A DNA stretch of 64,000 nucleotides, from positions 1-64,000 of the forward strand of contig NZ_JAHWGU010000008.1 in NCBI RefSeq assembly GCF_020873875.1, written 5' to 3'. A program made the translations under genes and the position numbers. Under the pieces are notes generated by a model that saw only the letters and a program-made list of their open reading frames with translations, ran no database searches and was not told the origin of the DNA. Shown here piece after piece: positions 50,303-59,637 of the stretch (the first letter of the stretch is position 1; the number at the start of each line of letters is the position of its first letter). The stretch comes from Actinoplanes sp. DH11 (lineage in GTDB: Bacteria; Actinomycetota; Actinomycetes; Mycobacteriales; Micromonosporaceae).

Positions 50303-52048
50303 ATGCCCCCAACCCGCACCGCGGCGCTCCTGGCTGCCGCCGCCGGCCTGCTCGCGACGATGCTCACCGCACCCACACCGGCTGCGGCCGCCGCGCCGGC
50401 CGGCGTGAGCGCACAGACCGGCGCCGACTGCAGCACCAACCGGCTGACCCTGACGCTCGACAACCGCGGCACCACCGCGCAGACCTACACCGTCGCCTGG
50501 GCGGGGCGCACCGGTTCACCGTGGACTCGGACGGTCGCCGCCGGCACCAGCACCCAGCTGTACTGGACGCTGGCCGCCGGCAGCACGTACTCGCTGCGCG
50601 CCACCACCCCGACCGGGCTGGACGAGACGTTCACCGGGACCTTCCACTGCGGTACCGGCATGTCCTCGGTGGTCAGCTACGACTGCACGGCCGGCCGGTT
50701 GCAGCTGGCCCTGGAGAACCGCACCGCCACCGCGCGGGCGTTCACCGTGACCTGGCCGGACCGGACCGGCTCGCCGTGGACCGACACGGTCGCCGCCGGT
50801 GGCAACAGGTTGCACTACTGGACGGTTCCGGCCGGCACCGCGTACCGCTTGCGGGTCACCGCGCCCGGCTTCGACACCACCCACCGAGGCGTGGCCGGCT
50901 GCGGCCTGGCCGGCGGCGCACCGCAGATGAACGTGACGACCCTGCTCACGCCGCAGACCGTGATCCGCGGTCTCAACGGTTCCAACGGCCGCTACGACGG
51001 CACCGCGAGTTCGGTGCGCATCCCGGGGATGGCCGTCACCAACAACGGCACCGTCATCGCCGTGGCCGACGCGCGGGTCGACGGCTCGTACGATCTCGGT
51101 GGCGGAACCAACAACATCCAGATCGCGATGATCCGCAGCACCGACGGCGGCCGCACCTTCGAGCAGCCGCGGGTCATCCACGCCCCGGCCACCACCTCGG
51201 AGGGCGCCGGCGACCCCAGCCTGCTGGTGGACCGCACCACCGGGACCGTCTACTGCTTCTACACCTACTCCCCCCGGCCCGGCATCAGTTTCTGGTCGGC
51301 CGGCACCGGACTGAACACGGTCACCGATCCGAACAGCATGCGCCTGCAATACATCAAGAGCGGCGACAACGGGGCCACCTGGAGTGCACCGGTCGAGCTG
51401 AACCCGGCGATCAAGGACACCAGCTGGCGTCAGGTCTTCTTCTCCTCCGGGCACGGCATCCAGGCCAGCACCGGCCGGCTGATCCAGCCGATCGTCTACC
51501 GCGACTCGGCCGGGACCAGCCACACCGCCAACATCTACAGCGACGACCACGGCACCACGTGGCGGCGCGGCGGCTCGGCGGGCGGCACCATCAACGAGAG
51601 CAAGGCCGTCGAGCGCAACACAGGCGCGATCGTGCAGAACATGCGGCACAACACGACCCGGAGCCGCTTCTACGCCACCTCCACGGACGGCGCCGCGACG
51701 TTCGGGCCGGCCACGGCAAGCCCGCTGCTGACCGACCCGCTGTGCAACGCCGATGAGATCTCCTACCTGCGCCCCGCCGACCGTGGCACCGGCGGCGCGC
51801 CGCGGCGTACCGCCGTCACGCTGTTCAGCAACAACGCCGCACCGGCGAGCCGCAACGACCTCACGGTCCGGCTCTCCACCGACGACGGCGCCAGCTGGCC
51901 GGCGCGGGCGCTGATCAAGCCGGGTGGCGCCGGCTATTCGACGATGGCGGTGCTGGCCGACGGCACGGTCGGCAACCTCTACGAGGTCGGTGACCGCGGC
52001 GGCATCTTCTTCGCCCGGTTCTCCCTGGACTGGATCAAGGGCGCCTGA
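50303..52048 (+). CDS. Secreted exo-alpha-sialidase (GH33-type)
   Basis: A 581-residue precursor from ATG 50303 with GAAGGGA upstream. Residues 1-31 are a signal peptide. Residues ~43-116 and ~126-200 are two tandem copies of one beta domain with Cys at both ends and a shared 'RTGSPWT' core. The sialidase propeller (~215-581) has the RIP triplet (R239-P241) and Asp boxes: STDGGRTF, SGDNGATW, SDDHGTTW, STDDGASW. It would release terminal sialic acids outside the cell and feeds logically into the nan genes near the right edge. Confidence 0.92.
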   Translation: MPPTRTAALLAAAAGLLATMLTAPTPAAAAAPAGVSAQTGADCSTNRLTLTLDNRGTTAQTYTVAWAGRTGSPWTRTVAAGTSTQLYWTLAAGSTYSLRATTPTGLDETFTGTFHCGTGMSSVVSYDCTAGRLQLALENRTATARAFTVTWPDRTGSPWTDTVAAGGNRLHYWTVPAGTAYRLRVTAPGFDTTHRGVAGCGLAGGAPQMNVTTLLTPQTVIRGLNGSNGRYDGTASSVRIPGMAVTNNGTVIAVADARVDGSYDLGGGTNNIQIAMIRSTDGGRTFEQPRVIHAPATTSEGAGDPSLLVDRTTGTVYCFYTYSPRPGISFWSAGTGLNTVTDPNSMRLQYIKSGDNGATWSAPVELNPAIKDTSWRQVFFSSGHGIQASTGRLIQPIVYRDSAGTSHTANIYSDDHGTTWRRGGSAGGTINESKAVERNTGAIVQNMRHNTTRSRFYATSTDGAATFGPATASPLLTDPLCNADEISYLRPADRGTGGAPRRTAVTLFSNNAAPASRNDLTVRLSTDDGASWPARALIKPGGAGYSTMAVLADGTVGNLYEVGDRGGIFFARFSLDWIKGA

Positions 52049-52062
52049 CACGTACCCCCGTG

Positions 52063-52094
52063 GTGCCGCCCCGCGATCGTGCGCGGGGCGGCAC
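52063..52094. terminator. Perfect 12-bp hairpin after the sialidase gene
   Basis: GTGCCGCCCCGC (52063-52074) pairs with GCGGGGCGGCAC (52083-52094) around an 8-base loop, 15 bases after the sialidase stop and before the GntR gene. Confidence 0.8.
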
Positions 52095-52147
52095 GTGTTG
52101 TTCCTGGTAGCGTGACCCGACGCCACGCCACGGGAGGACGCGAAGCG

Positions 52148-52891
52148 ATGCCGGCAGACGTCAGACCGGCCCGGCAGGGCCGCCCCTCACTGCGGGCCAC
52201 CGTGACGGAACAGATCAAGCGCTACATCATCGACAGTGAGCTGCGACCCGGTGACCCGTTGCCCACCGAGGGCGAACTGTGCGAGACGCTGAACGTCAGC
52301 CGCTCCAGCCTGCGTGAGGCGATCAAAACGCTTGCCGCACTGGACATCGTCGAGGTCCGGCACGGTTTCGGCACGTACGTCGGGCGTCTGTCCTTGACCG
52401 CTCTCGTCGAGAGCCTGACCTTCCGCGGCCTGCTCAGCCCCACCGACGACTTCCGCGTCCTGCTCGACCTGATCCAGGTCCGGCAGCTGTTCGAGCAGGG
52501 CATGGCCACGCAGATCGTCGAGCGCCTCGACGTCGACCGGCTGACCGCCCTCGACGACCTCGTCGCCGGCCTGGAACGCTGCCACGACAGCGGCACATCA
52601 TTCGTGGACACCGATCGGGCCTTCCACCGCCTGCTGATGGAACCCCTGGGCAACGAGCTGATCAGCCAGCTCACCGGCGCTTTCTGGGACGTGTACGCCC
52701 TCGTGGCGCCCCACCTGGGCCTGGCCGACCGGCAGGAGGAGACCGAGACGATCGCCGCCCACCGCGCGATGGTCGACGCCGCCCGCGCCCGCGACGTCAC
52801 CGCCTTCGTGGCCGCCGTCGAGGCCCATTACGCCCCGGTGCGCCGCCGCATCACCGCGGCGACCGAGCAGCACCCGCCCCACCAGCGCTGA
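52148..52891 (+). CDS. GntR-family regulator, FadR subfamily (FCD domain)
   Basis: A 247-residue regulator from ATG 52148 with GGGAGGA upstream. The winged helix is 'LRPGDPLPTEGELCETLNVS', then 'RSSLREAIKTLAALDIVEVR'. The all-helical FCD effector domain (~95-230) includes the metal-binding His in 'FHRLLMEPLGNELI' and 'ETIAAHRAMVDAARARD'. FCD regulators of this type include NanR. Its place after a sialidase makes a sialic-acid-responsive role plausible but unproven. Confidence 0.9.
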   Translation: MPADVRPARQGRPSLRATVTEQIKRYIIDSELRPGDPLPTEGELCETLNVSRSSLREAIKTLAALDIVEVRHGFGTYVGRLSLTALVESLTFRGLLSPTDDFRVLLDLIQVRQLFEQGMATQIVERLDVDRLTALDDLVAGLERCHDSGTSFVDTDRAFHRLLMEPLGNELISQLTGAFWDVYALVAPHLGLADRQEETETIAAHRAMVDAARARDVTAFVAAVEAHYAPVRRRITAATEQHPPHQR

Positions 52892-52932
52892 GCCGGCCCG
52901 GCCGCCGACGGACGGCGACGTTCCAACACCCG

Positions 52933-53424
52933 TTACGGACACTTACCGTTCGTCACGTTGGAGGAACCGGGCACGAGGTAGACGCACTGCGTGTGACCAC
53001 TCGACGAGGCGATCTCGAACCGCACGGTGCGCCCCTCCATGCTCACCCACCAGCGGACATCCGCGTTCGGGGGCAGCAGCCAGGTATTACCGTCGGCGAT
53101 GGCATCGGTGTACCGGTAATGGGAGGTGAACCCGAACGGCTTGAAGATGGCGTACACCGGCAACTGCGTCGCGTTGCCCGGCGGGTTCCACACCCGGGGC
53201 TCGCCGGCATCCCACCTACCCGGCCCCGACCCGACCGTCGACGGGTTCTCCCAGTTGATGCAGGCGCGGGCCACCACCGACCCGTCGGAAAGGGTCGAGT
53301 TCGCGCAGGTCTGACCGGTCGCCGCCGAGGCGCTCCCGGCCGGTACCACGACGGCGCCCACCAGCACACCGAAGGCGATCGCAGCCGAACCCACCCAAGA
53401 CATAATCGTACGTCGATATCCCAT
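52933..53424 (-). CDS. Secreted hypothetical protein
   Basis: A 163-residue precursor from ATG 53424 (a second ATG is seven codons in). The signal peptide covers ~1-36 (SWVGSAAIAFGVLVGAVVVP, cleaved after ASA). The mature protein has Cys in TCANS, ACINW, TQCVY and GKCP, which could form two disulfides, and many aromatic residues (WWVSMEGRTVRFEI). It looks like a small extracellular beta protein. No family recognised. Confidence 0.65.
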   Translation of the reverse strand: MGYRRTIMSWVGSAAIAFGVLVGAVVVPAGSASAATGQTCANSTLSDGSVVARACINWENPSTVGSGPGRWDAGEPRVWNPPGNATQLPVYAIFKPFGFTSHYRYTDAIADGNTWLLPPNADVRWWVSMEGRTVRFEIASSSGHTQCVYLVPGSSNVTNGKCP

Positions 53425-53589
53425 CGCCTCAGTGTAGGGCGGGCGTGGCCACACCATGGCCCATCCCGCACCACCCCGGTGGGGCCACAAAGGCTTCGCC
53501 AGCTGCTGGAACGAGCCGGGAGGCCAGTGCCGTCCCAGCCAGCGATCCGTCCTGACCCCTCACCGCCCTCAGATCTCCAGCGCGGCCCA

Positions 53590-53968
53590 AAATGACCGCC
53601 TTCGCGTACGCCCTGGAGTTCGCCCCGGCGGGGGCACCGCCGCGCAGTTGCACTCGATCGGTGGATTGGCGGTCCACGTCACCATCCATCCGACGCCCAG
53701 CGACGCCGACTGGCAACCGGTCCTCAATGGTCTGCGCCGGGCTCTGAAACTCGGCATCGACGTCTATCCGGCGATCGGCGGAGTCGGCTGGAGCGATGCC
53801 CACCTGTCCACTTCGTATGCCACGTTGGCCGAGCTGGCGCGCGATCTGCCGTTGCGTCTCGCCGTACGGCCGTTCAACCTCTCGTACGACGCACTGACCA
53901 CCCGCCGCGGCCTCGACCGGTACGCCGTGCCGCCCGGCCCCTCCCCCTCCATGCGCTGGAGCAGCTGA
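53590..53968 (+). pseudogene. Degenerate gene of unknown family
   Basis: ATG 53590 starts a plausible N-terminus (MTAFAYALEFAPAGAPP), but that frame loses coding character after ~20 codons. A neighbouring frame takes over with 'IGGLAVHVTIHPTPSDADWQ' and 'LKLGIDVYPAIGGVGWSDAH' to the stop at 53968. The two look like one protein broken by an early frameshift. I do not recognise the family. Confidence 0.4.
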
Positions 53969-54050
53969 CGACCGAAAAGCGGGGACGGCGCTATCTTCAG
54001 TGCCCACGGCATCTTGTCTCGCTGGGAGACCCCGCGAAGGGAGCGGCATC

Positions 54051-54446
54051 GTGAGCGCGCGCGAGCTGACCATCTGCAGCAGTTCCAAGTACTACGACGT
54101 GGTGCGGACCGTCACCGGCCATCTCGCCGAGCGCGGGATCACCGTCAACACCCCGCGGTTCGACTTCAACGAGCAACTCGTCGAGGTGACACCGGAGCGG
54201 AAGCGGGAACTCACCCACGAGTTCCTCGACAAGATCCGGCGCTCAGCCGCGATCTACATCGTCGCCGCCGACGGCTACACAGGCCACAGCGTCTGCATCG
54301 AGACGGGTTTCGCAGCCGCATTGGGCCTGCCCGTCTACATCTCGGAACCACCGGCCGAAGCGGCCGTCGCCGCCCTGGTCACGGACGTCGTCAGCACCAC
54401 GGACGCACCGGACGTCCTCGCCGAGGCTCTGACGGACGGCAGATGA
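54051..54446 (+). CDS. Nucleoside 2-deoxyribosyltransferase-like protein
   Basis: A 131-residue protein from GTG 54051 with GAAGGGAG upstream. It has the flavodoxin-like layout of the NDT-like superfamily: an opening strand 'ELTICSSSKYYDVVRTVTGH', the central 'IRRSAAIYIVAADGYTGHSV', then 'CIETGFAAALGLPVYISEPP', where the Glu of CIETGFA is the usual catalytic or binding acid. It may cleave or recognise a nucleotide. The stop overlaps an ATG (ATGA) of a HisG-like frame, suggesting a two-gene operon. Confidence 0.7.
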   Translation: MSARELTICSSSKYYDVVRTVTGHLAERGITVNTPRFDFNEQLVEVTPERKRELTHEFLDKIRRSAAIYIVAADGYTGHSVCIETGFAAALGLPVYISEPPAEAAVAALVTDVVSTTDAPDVLAEALTDGR

Positions 54447-54833
54447 GGATCTTGCGCGCCGTCGCTGTCGAGCCGCCTGCACACAACGGCCTAGGCCCAT
54501 CTGCGGACCATGTTCGGGTTGACCGAGCAGATCGAGCAGCACCGGCAACTGCGGTTGCAGGCCGGGGATCACGACATCCTGCTGTGCCGGGCCAGCGACG
54601 TCCCGCAGATCGTGGCACTGGAGGTCGCGGACGTCGGCCTGACCGGCTACGACGTAGCCGTGGAGTGGGCGCTCGCCAACGATCGGGAGCTGGACATTCG
54701 CGATCTGGGCCCCAGCCGGGCGTCCTTCGTCTGCTTCGTGACCGTCCCCGGCCGCCAGGTGGGCCGGATCTACTCGGAGTATCCAGCGATCACGGCCACC
54801 CCGGGCCCGCTCTCCGCTGTTCACGACCGGTGA
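54443..54833 (+). pseudogene. HisG-like (ATP phosphoribosyltransferase-like) fragment
   Basis: A frame begins at ATG 54443, coupled to the preceding gene, but shifts within ~25 codons. From ATG 54510 a coherent segment follows: 'DHDILLCRASDVPQIVALEV', 'ADVGLTGYDVAVEWALANDR' and a late 'VGRIYSEYPAITA'. These correspond to the HisG motifs around GAADLGITGxDV and the KYP segment. The frame ends at 54833, much shorter than HisG (about 210 residues or more), with another frameshift likely near 54800. It is a decayed paralogue rather than the histidine enzyme. Confidence 0.5.
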
Positions 54834-54885
54834 CTCAGCATGACGGTCGTCCGTGACAGCGAGTTTGATGCTGAACAGCGTGCGT

Positions 54886-55837
54886 CTATGGCGTTGCGGC
54901 GGCGAGCCGGGCCGTGAGTGTCCGGATGTGGTCTATCAGTTCGGCGGGTTCGTCCACCTGAAAGTCGAAACCCATGGTGGTCACATAAATGGCCAGCTCG
55001 TCGAGCGAGTGCGATCCGGTTCGCAGGGTGCACCGGTGGTCATCGATCGGCTCCACGGTCCCGGTGGTGGGCGAGATCCGGTCTGCCGCGGTCTCGGCGT
55101 CGACGTGCAGGGTGAAGCGCGCCTGGTAGCGGTAGGCCGAGGTGGAGATGGCCCGCGAGGTGTAGCCGCTGAGATCGGGCTCCGGCGGGGTGCGCGGGGT
55201 GAAGCGGGGCCCGGTGGGCGTGCGTGGCTCGAGGCGATCCACTCGGTAGGTGCGCCAATCCTGGCGGTCGACGTCCCAGCCGATGAGGTACCAGCGCCGG
55301 CCGGCGTGCACCAGCCGGTGCGGCTCGGTCGTCCGGACGGTGCTGGTGCCGTCATGGGTGCGGTAGTCGAAGCGTAGGCGCAGCAGGTCGCGGCAGGCGA
55401 CGGCGATGGCGATGAGGGTGTTCGGGTCGGCGGCGGGGACCGGTGTGGGCCATCGGCACCGTGGCCGTTTGCAGGGTGTTGATCCGGTGGCGCAGCCGGG
55501 ACGGCAGCAGCTGTTCGAGCTTGGACAGGGCACGCACCGAGGTCTCCTCGATCCCGGTGATCGAGCCGCCGACGGCCGTGCGCAGGCACATGGCGATCGC
55601 GACGGCTTCGTCGTCGTCCAGCAGCAGGGGCGGCACATCGGCGCCGGCGCTCAGCCGGTAACCGGCGGTGCCCGCGGTGGCCAGCACCGGGTAACCCAGC
55701 GCGCGCAGCCGCTCGATGTCGCGGCGCACGGTACGCGGAGAAATCTCCAGCCGCTCGGCTAGTTCCGTACCGGACCAATCCCGGCGGGTCTGCAGGAGCG
55801 AGAGCAATCGCAGCAGTCGTGCCGGTGTTTCCCACAT
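54886..55837 (-). pseudogene. WYL-domain regulator interrupted by a frameshift
   Basis: The 5' half from ATG 55837 is intact (ETPARLLRLLSLLQTRRDWS, then SPRTVRRDIERLRALGYPVL) through 'LEQLLPSRLRHRINTLQTAT'. The rest continues in another frame from 'PVPAADPNTLIAIAVACRDL' through the WYL core 'HRLVHAGRRWYLIGWDVDRQ' to 54886. The shift is near 55430-55450. Otherwise both parts are well preserved, so it may be a recent mutation or a sequencing error. Confidence 0.8.
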
Positions 55838-55858
55838 GCACCAAGTCTGGCATTCACC

Positions 55859-55877
55859 TAGGACGAGTTCTGTCCTA
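55859..55877. promoter_or_regulatory. Inverted repeat TAGGAC-N7-GTCCTA, WYL-type operator candidate
   Basis: Perfect 6-bp arms (55859-55864, 55872-55877) in the 62-bp region between the divergent WYL gene and the epoxide hydrolase gene. Confidence 0.6.
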
Positions 55878-55899
55878 ACCGCTTCCTAGGCTTGTGGGC

Positions 55900-57054
55900 A
55901 TGGCAGACAACAGCGAGATCCGGCCCTTCACCATCGACGTTCCGCAGGCCGACCTGGACGACCTGCGAGACCGGCTCGCCGGGACCCGATGGACGACAGA
56001 CCTGCCCGACGTCGGCTGGAGCCGCGGGGTGCCGGTCGGCTATCTCAAGGGGCTCGCCGAGTACTGGCGCGACGGCTACGACTGGCGCGTGCACGAGCGG
56101 GAGCTGAACGGGTACCCGCAGTTCACCACCGAGATCGACGGCCAGAACATCCACTTCCTGCATGTCCGCTCCCCCGAGGCGCACGCGCTGCCGCTGATCC
56201 TGACCCACGGCTGGCCCGGCTCGATCGTCGAATTCTTGAACGTCATCGGCCCGCTGACCGATCCCCGCGCGCACGGCGGCAACCCGGCGGACGCGTTCCA
56301 TGTGGTGATCCCGTCGATCCCGGGCAGCGGGTTCTCCGGGCCGACCCGGCAGGCCGGCTGGGACACCAACCGCGTGACCAGGGCGTTCGCCGAGCTGATG
56401 GACCGGCTCGGCTACGACCGGTACGGCGCCCAGGGCGGCGACACCGGCGCGGTCGTCTCACCGGGACTCGGCCGGCTCAACCCCGGCAAGGTCGTCGGTG
56501 TGCACGCGAACGGGCTGGCCGCGTTCACCGAGATCGACCCGGCCGAGGTGGCGGAGTTGACCGACGCCGAACGGGCTCGGCTGGCACATCAGGAGTACCT
56601 GAACACCGAGCAGTCCGGCTACGCGATGATCCAGATCAGCCGGCCCCAGACCCTCGCGCACGGCCTGCACGACTCCCCGGCCGGACAGCTGGCCTGGATC
56701 GTGGAGAAGTTCAAGGAATGGACGGATCCGGCCGCCGACCTTCCCGAGGACGCGGTGGACCGGGACCTGCTGCTCACCAACGTAATGGTGTACTGGCTGA
56801 CCGGCACTGCCGGATCGTCGGCCAACAGCTACTACGAGACCGCGCATGCCGGCGCCTGGGGTGCGAGCGAACGGTCCACGGTGCCGACCGGTGTCGCGGT
56901 GTTCCCCGGCGACGTGTCGATCCGGCGCACCGTCGAGATCGAACACAACGTCGTGCACTGGACGGAGTTCGACCGCGGTGGCCACTTCGCCGCCATGGAG
57001 GCACCGGACCTGTTCGTCGGCGACGTCCGCCAATTCTTCGCCGGACTGCGCTGA
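55900..57054 (+). CDS. Epoxide hydrolase (EHN domain, alpha/beta hydrolase)
   Basis: A 384-residue protein from ATG 55900. The N-terminal EHN domain (~5-110) reads '[20 protein letters not shown]' and '[17 protein letters not shown]'-like sequence. The hydrolase part has [10 protein letters not shown] as oxyanion loop, the nucleophile Asp in '[19 protein letters not shown]', and the catalytic His in '[17 protein letters not shown]'. It hydrolyses epoxides of unknown origin. The divergent, frameshifted WYL gene was probably its regulator. Confidence 0.92.
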   Translation: MADNSEIRPFTIDVPQADLDDLRDRLAGTRWTTDLPDVGWSRGVPVGYLKGLAEYWRDGYDWRVHERELNGYPQFTTEIDGQNIHFLHVRSPEAHALPLILTHGWPGSIVEFLNVIGPLTDPRAHGGNPADAFHVVIPSIPGSGFSGPTRQAGWDTNRVTRAFAELMDRLGYDRYGAQGGDTGAVVSPGLGRLNPGKVVGVHANGLAAFTEIDPAEVAELTDAERARLAHQEYLNTEQSGYAMIQISRPQTLAHGLHDSPAGQLAWIVEKFKEWTDPAADLPEDAVDRDLLLTNVMVYWLTGTAGSSANSYYETAHAGAWGASERSTVPTGVAVFPGDVSIRRTVEIEHNVVHWTEFDRGGHFAAMEAPDLFVGDVRQFFAGLR

Positions 57055-57257
57055 GCCGGCGCCACCTCGCTGGTGGAGGGCATCGGCCCCGACGGCGACC
57101 GGATCGCCACGCTGCGAACCATGATCCGCCGCGGACCACGCATAAACGGAGGACGTTCACGGGGTCTTCTTTGCGAGCAAAGTCGTCGAGGTCTCTCGCG
57201 AGAGCACCCTCCCACGTTGTCCTGACGGTGCCGCCGTCAACTACCCGCCCATAAAAT

Positions 57258-59024
57258 GACTCCGTTGGGGAATGACCAAACCAGTCGGATCCATCCGTTG
57301 GCATGATTATCGTGTTGATCGGGTGGAAAGGGTTCAGTGTGTCGCTGCAGTCGTGGGACGACCGTGGGGTGCCGGAGTTGACCGCGCGGGTGGTCCGGGC
57401 GTCGTTCCCGAACGGCACCCTGGCCATTCGGGTCCGTGACGCACTGGGTCCGGTGTTCACCGACGAGATGTTCGCGCGGGCATTCCCGGCGGGTGGCCGG
57501 CCGGCGGCGTCGCCGGGAGCCTTGGCGCTGGTCTCGGTGTTGCAGTACGCCGAAGGACTCAGCGACCGGCAGGCCGCCGAGCAGGTCCGGGCCAGGATGG
57601 ACTGGAAGTATCTGCTCGGGCTGGAACTCGACGATGCCGGATTCGACTTCACGGTGCTCAGCGACTTCCGGGCCCGGCTGATCAAGCACGGGATCGAGGA
57701 GCAGGTCCTGGACGCGATCCTCGACCACTGCTCGCAGCATGGCCTGCTGCGTGCCGGTGGCCGGCAGCGCACGGACTCCACACATGTCCTGGCGGCAGTA
57801 CGCACGCTCAACCGGATGGAGTTCGTCGGAGAAACCCTGCGGGCCGTTCTGGAAGCCCTGGCCGCGGCTGCACCGGCATGGCTGACGCCGTTGATCGACG
57901 CAGGCTGGGCCGACCGCTATGGCGCCCGCATCGACTCCTACCGGTTCCCGAAAGGCGATGACGTGCGCGCCCGCTGGGCCGAGCAGGTCGGCCGGGACGG
58001 CTACCTGATCCTGGACGCGATCGCCGCCGATGAGGCACCCCGGTGGCTGCGCCAGATCCCGGCAGTGCAGGTCCTCGCCCTGGCGTGGGAACAGCAGTAC
58101 CACCGTGACGGGCGGGAGGTGCGCTGGCGGGAGGGCAAAGACCTCCCGCCGAGCAGAGACCGCCTGTCCTCGCCGTATGACACCGATGCCTGTTACGGCC
58201 TCAAGCGCGGCAAGGGCTGGTGCGGTTACAAGGTGCACCTGAGCGAAACCTGCGAGCCCGATGCCCCGCACCTGATCACCAACGTCGCCACCACGGACGC
58301 AACGGTCACCGACACCGAGATGACCGCCGCCATCCACCAGGGCCTGGCCGCCCGGCAGATGCTGCCCAGCCAGCACGTGGTCGACGGCGGCTACATCACC
58401 GCCGCGCACGTCGTGACCGCCCGCGACGACCACCACGTCGACCTGCTCGGCCCGGTCGGGCTGGACACCCATCAAGGCGAACGTCTCCCACAGTCCGCGT
58501 TCCACGTCGACTGGCAGACCAAGACCGTGACCTGCCCACAAAGCAAGACCAGCATCAGCTGGTCCACCCAGCGCAAGACCAGCGGCACCGAACTGGCCCG
58601 AGTCCATTTCGCCGCCGCCGACTGCACCGGCTGCCCGGCCCGGGCCGCCTGCACCACCGCCGCCGCCGACAGCAAATGGGGCCGCAGCCTCACCCTGCTT
58701 CCCGCAGCCCAGCAGCAGGTCCTGGACACCCGGCGCCGCGAACAGGCAACCACGGCCTGGCAGCAGAGCTACGACATCCGCGCAGGAGTCGAGGCCACCA
58801 TCTCCCAGATCACCCGCCGCACCGGCATCCGACGCACCCGCTACACCGGCAAGGACAAGACCCACCTCGGACACCTCCTCGCCGCAACCGCCGTCAACAT
58901 CATCCGCATCGACGCCTGGCTCACCGACACACCGATCGGCCGAACCAGGACAAGCCACCTCGCCCAACTCGACCTCGCCGCCTGAACGGCGAAACATCAC
59001 GTTTGGTCATTCCCCAACGGAGTC
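57258..59024 (+). mobile_element. Complete IS1182-family insertion sequence
   Basis: A 1,767-bp element bounded by perfect 24-bp terminal inverted repeats: left 57258-57281 (starting GACTCCGTTGGGGAATGACC), right 59001-59024 (its exact complement). It carries one full-length transposase gene. No target-site duplication is obvious (left flank ATAAAAT, right flank CTGAAGG). The left flank holds a short non-family open stretch after the epoxide hydrolase; the right flank leads into a small hypothetical gene. Confidence 0.92.
57339..58985 (+). CDS. IS1182-family transposase
   Basis: A 548-residue transposase from GTG 57339 (VSLQSWDDRGVPELTARVVR) with GGAAAGGG upstream; ATG 57303 would add twelve residues. 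The N-terminal domain has the IS1182 signature 'LQYAEGLSDRQAAEQVRARM'. DDE-type motifs are intact: 'GGRQRTDSTHVLAA', 'VVDGGYITAAHV', and the final Glu in 'IRAGVEATISQITRRTGIRR'. A Cys cluster (CTGCPARAACTT) lies in the C-terminal insertion. With perfect end repeats, the element looks potentially active. Confidence 0.95.
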   Translation: MSLQSWDDRGVPELTARVVRASFPNGTLAIRVRDALGPVFTDEMFARAFPAGGRPAASPGALALVSVLQYAEGLSDRQAAEQVRARMDWKYLLGLELDDAGFDFTVLSDFRARLIKHGIEEQVLDAILDHCSQHGLLRAGGRQRTDSTHVLAAVRTLNRMEFVGETLRAVLEALAAAAPAWLTPLIDAGWADRYGARIDSYRFPKGDDVRARWAEQVGRDGYLILDAIAADEAPRWLRQIPAVQVLALAWEQQYHRDGREVRWREGKDLPPSRDRLSSPYDTDACYGLKRGKGWCGYKVHLSETCEPDAPHLITNVATTDATVTDTEMTAAIHQGLAARQMLPSQHVVDGGYITAAHVVTARDDHHVDLLGPVGLDTHQGERLPQSAFHVDWQTKTVTCPQSKTSISWSTQRKTSGTELARVHFAAADCTGCPARAACTTAAADSKWGRSLTLLPAAQQQVLDTRRREQATTAWQQSYDIRAGVEATISQITRRTGIRRTRYTGKDKTHLGHLLAATAVNIIRIDAWLTDTPIGRTRTSHLAQLDLAA

Positions 59025-59101
59025 CTGAAGGGCCGGGGTTCCCGCCTTACGGACTGCTGAACAATGGGCGGCGGCCCTGCCGTACAAGGAAAGGTTTGAT
59101 C

Positions 59102-59578
59102 ATGGGTTGGAACACCTCGGTGCTTTTCCGCCGGGACGTGACGGCGGACGAGGCTGTGGACGACCTCGCCATCACAGAATTCAGCGGCGAACTGGTCGGA
59201 GCCGATCAGGCTACGAGCGCCCTCAAGCCCGACGCCCTCTATGCCGCCGAGTCGGGTGGCTGGGTGCAGGTCTGGAACCCGATGATGGATGTGGTCATGG
59301 GCTGGGAGCCGACCGACCCGGCCGACGCTTTGGTGGTCTTCTTCAGCAGCGTTTCGAGCACGTACGGCTTCACGCTGTTCACGAATGGCGAGCGAACACG
59401 GCATTACGTCTACGCCGATGGTGTGGCCGTCGAGGACGAGGGGACGCCACTGCCGGTCGAGGCCGAGATCGCCCTGCCGTCCTGGGGCCCGGACGAGGAC
59501 TTCCTCTGGTCGATCATCACGGCAGTCACCGGTCTCCAGTACGACGAAAAGCTGCAGTACCGCGTTTACCCGGTGTGA
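59102..59578 (+). CDS. Hypothetical protein
   Basis: A 158-residue acidic, soluble protein from ATG 59102 with AAGGAAAGG upstream. It reads MGWNTSVLFRRDVTADEAVD, then 'DALVVFFSSVSSTYGFTLFT', and ends in 'QYDEKLQYRVYPV'. No family is recognised; size and composition resemble orphan immunity-type proteins. It lies directly to the right of the IS1182 element, whose insertion may have separated it from its former upstream neighbour. Confidence 0.6.
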   Translation: MGWNTSVLFRRDVTADEAVDDLAITEFSGELVGADQATSALKPDALYAAESGGWVQVWNPMMDVVMGWEPTDPADALVVFFSSVSSTYGFTLFTNGERTRHYVYADGVAVEDEGTPLPVEAEIALPSWGPDEDFLWSIITAVTGLQYDEKLQYRVYPV

Positions 59579-59637
59579 CGGGCATGGTCGTGGCGCATCA
59601 CCGACGGCCTGGGCGCGTGCGGGGCGGACGCCATGGA

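Noticed and set aside
57055..57216. Possible second gene after the epoxide hydrolase (ATSLVEGIGPDGDRIATLRT ...)
   Set aside because: A coding-like start of phrase follows the hydrolase stop, but no start codon or family supports it; at most a remnant left of the IS.
57237..59000. 587-codon minus-strand open frame across the IS
   Set aside because: Antisense shadow of the IS1182 transposase.
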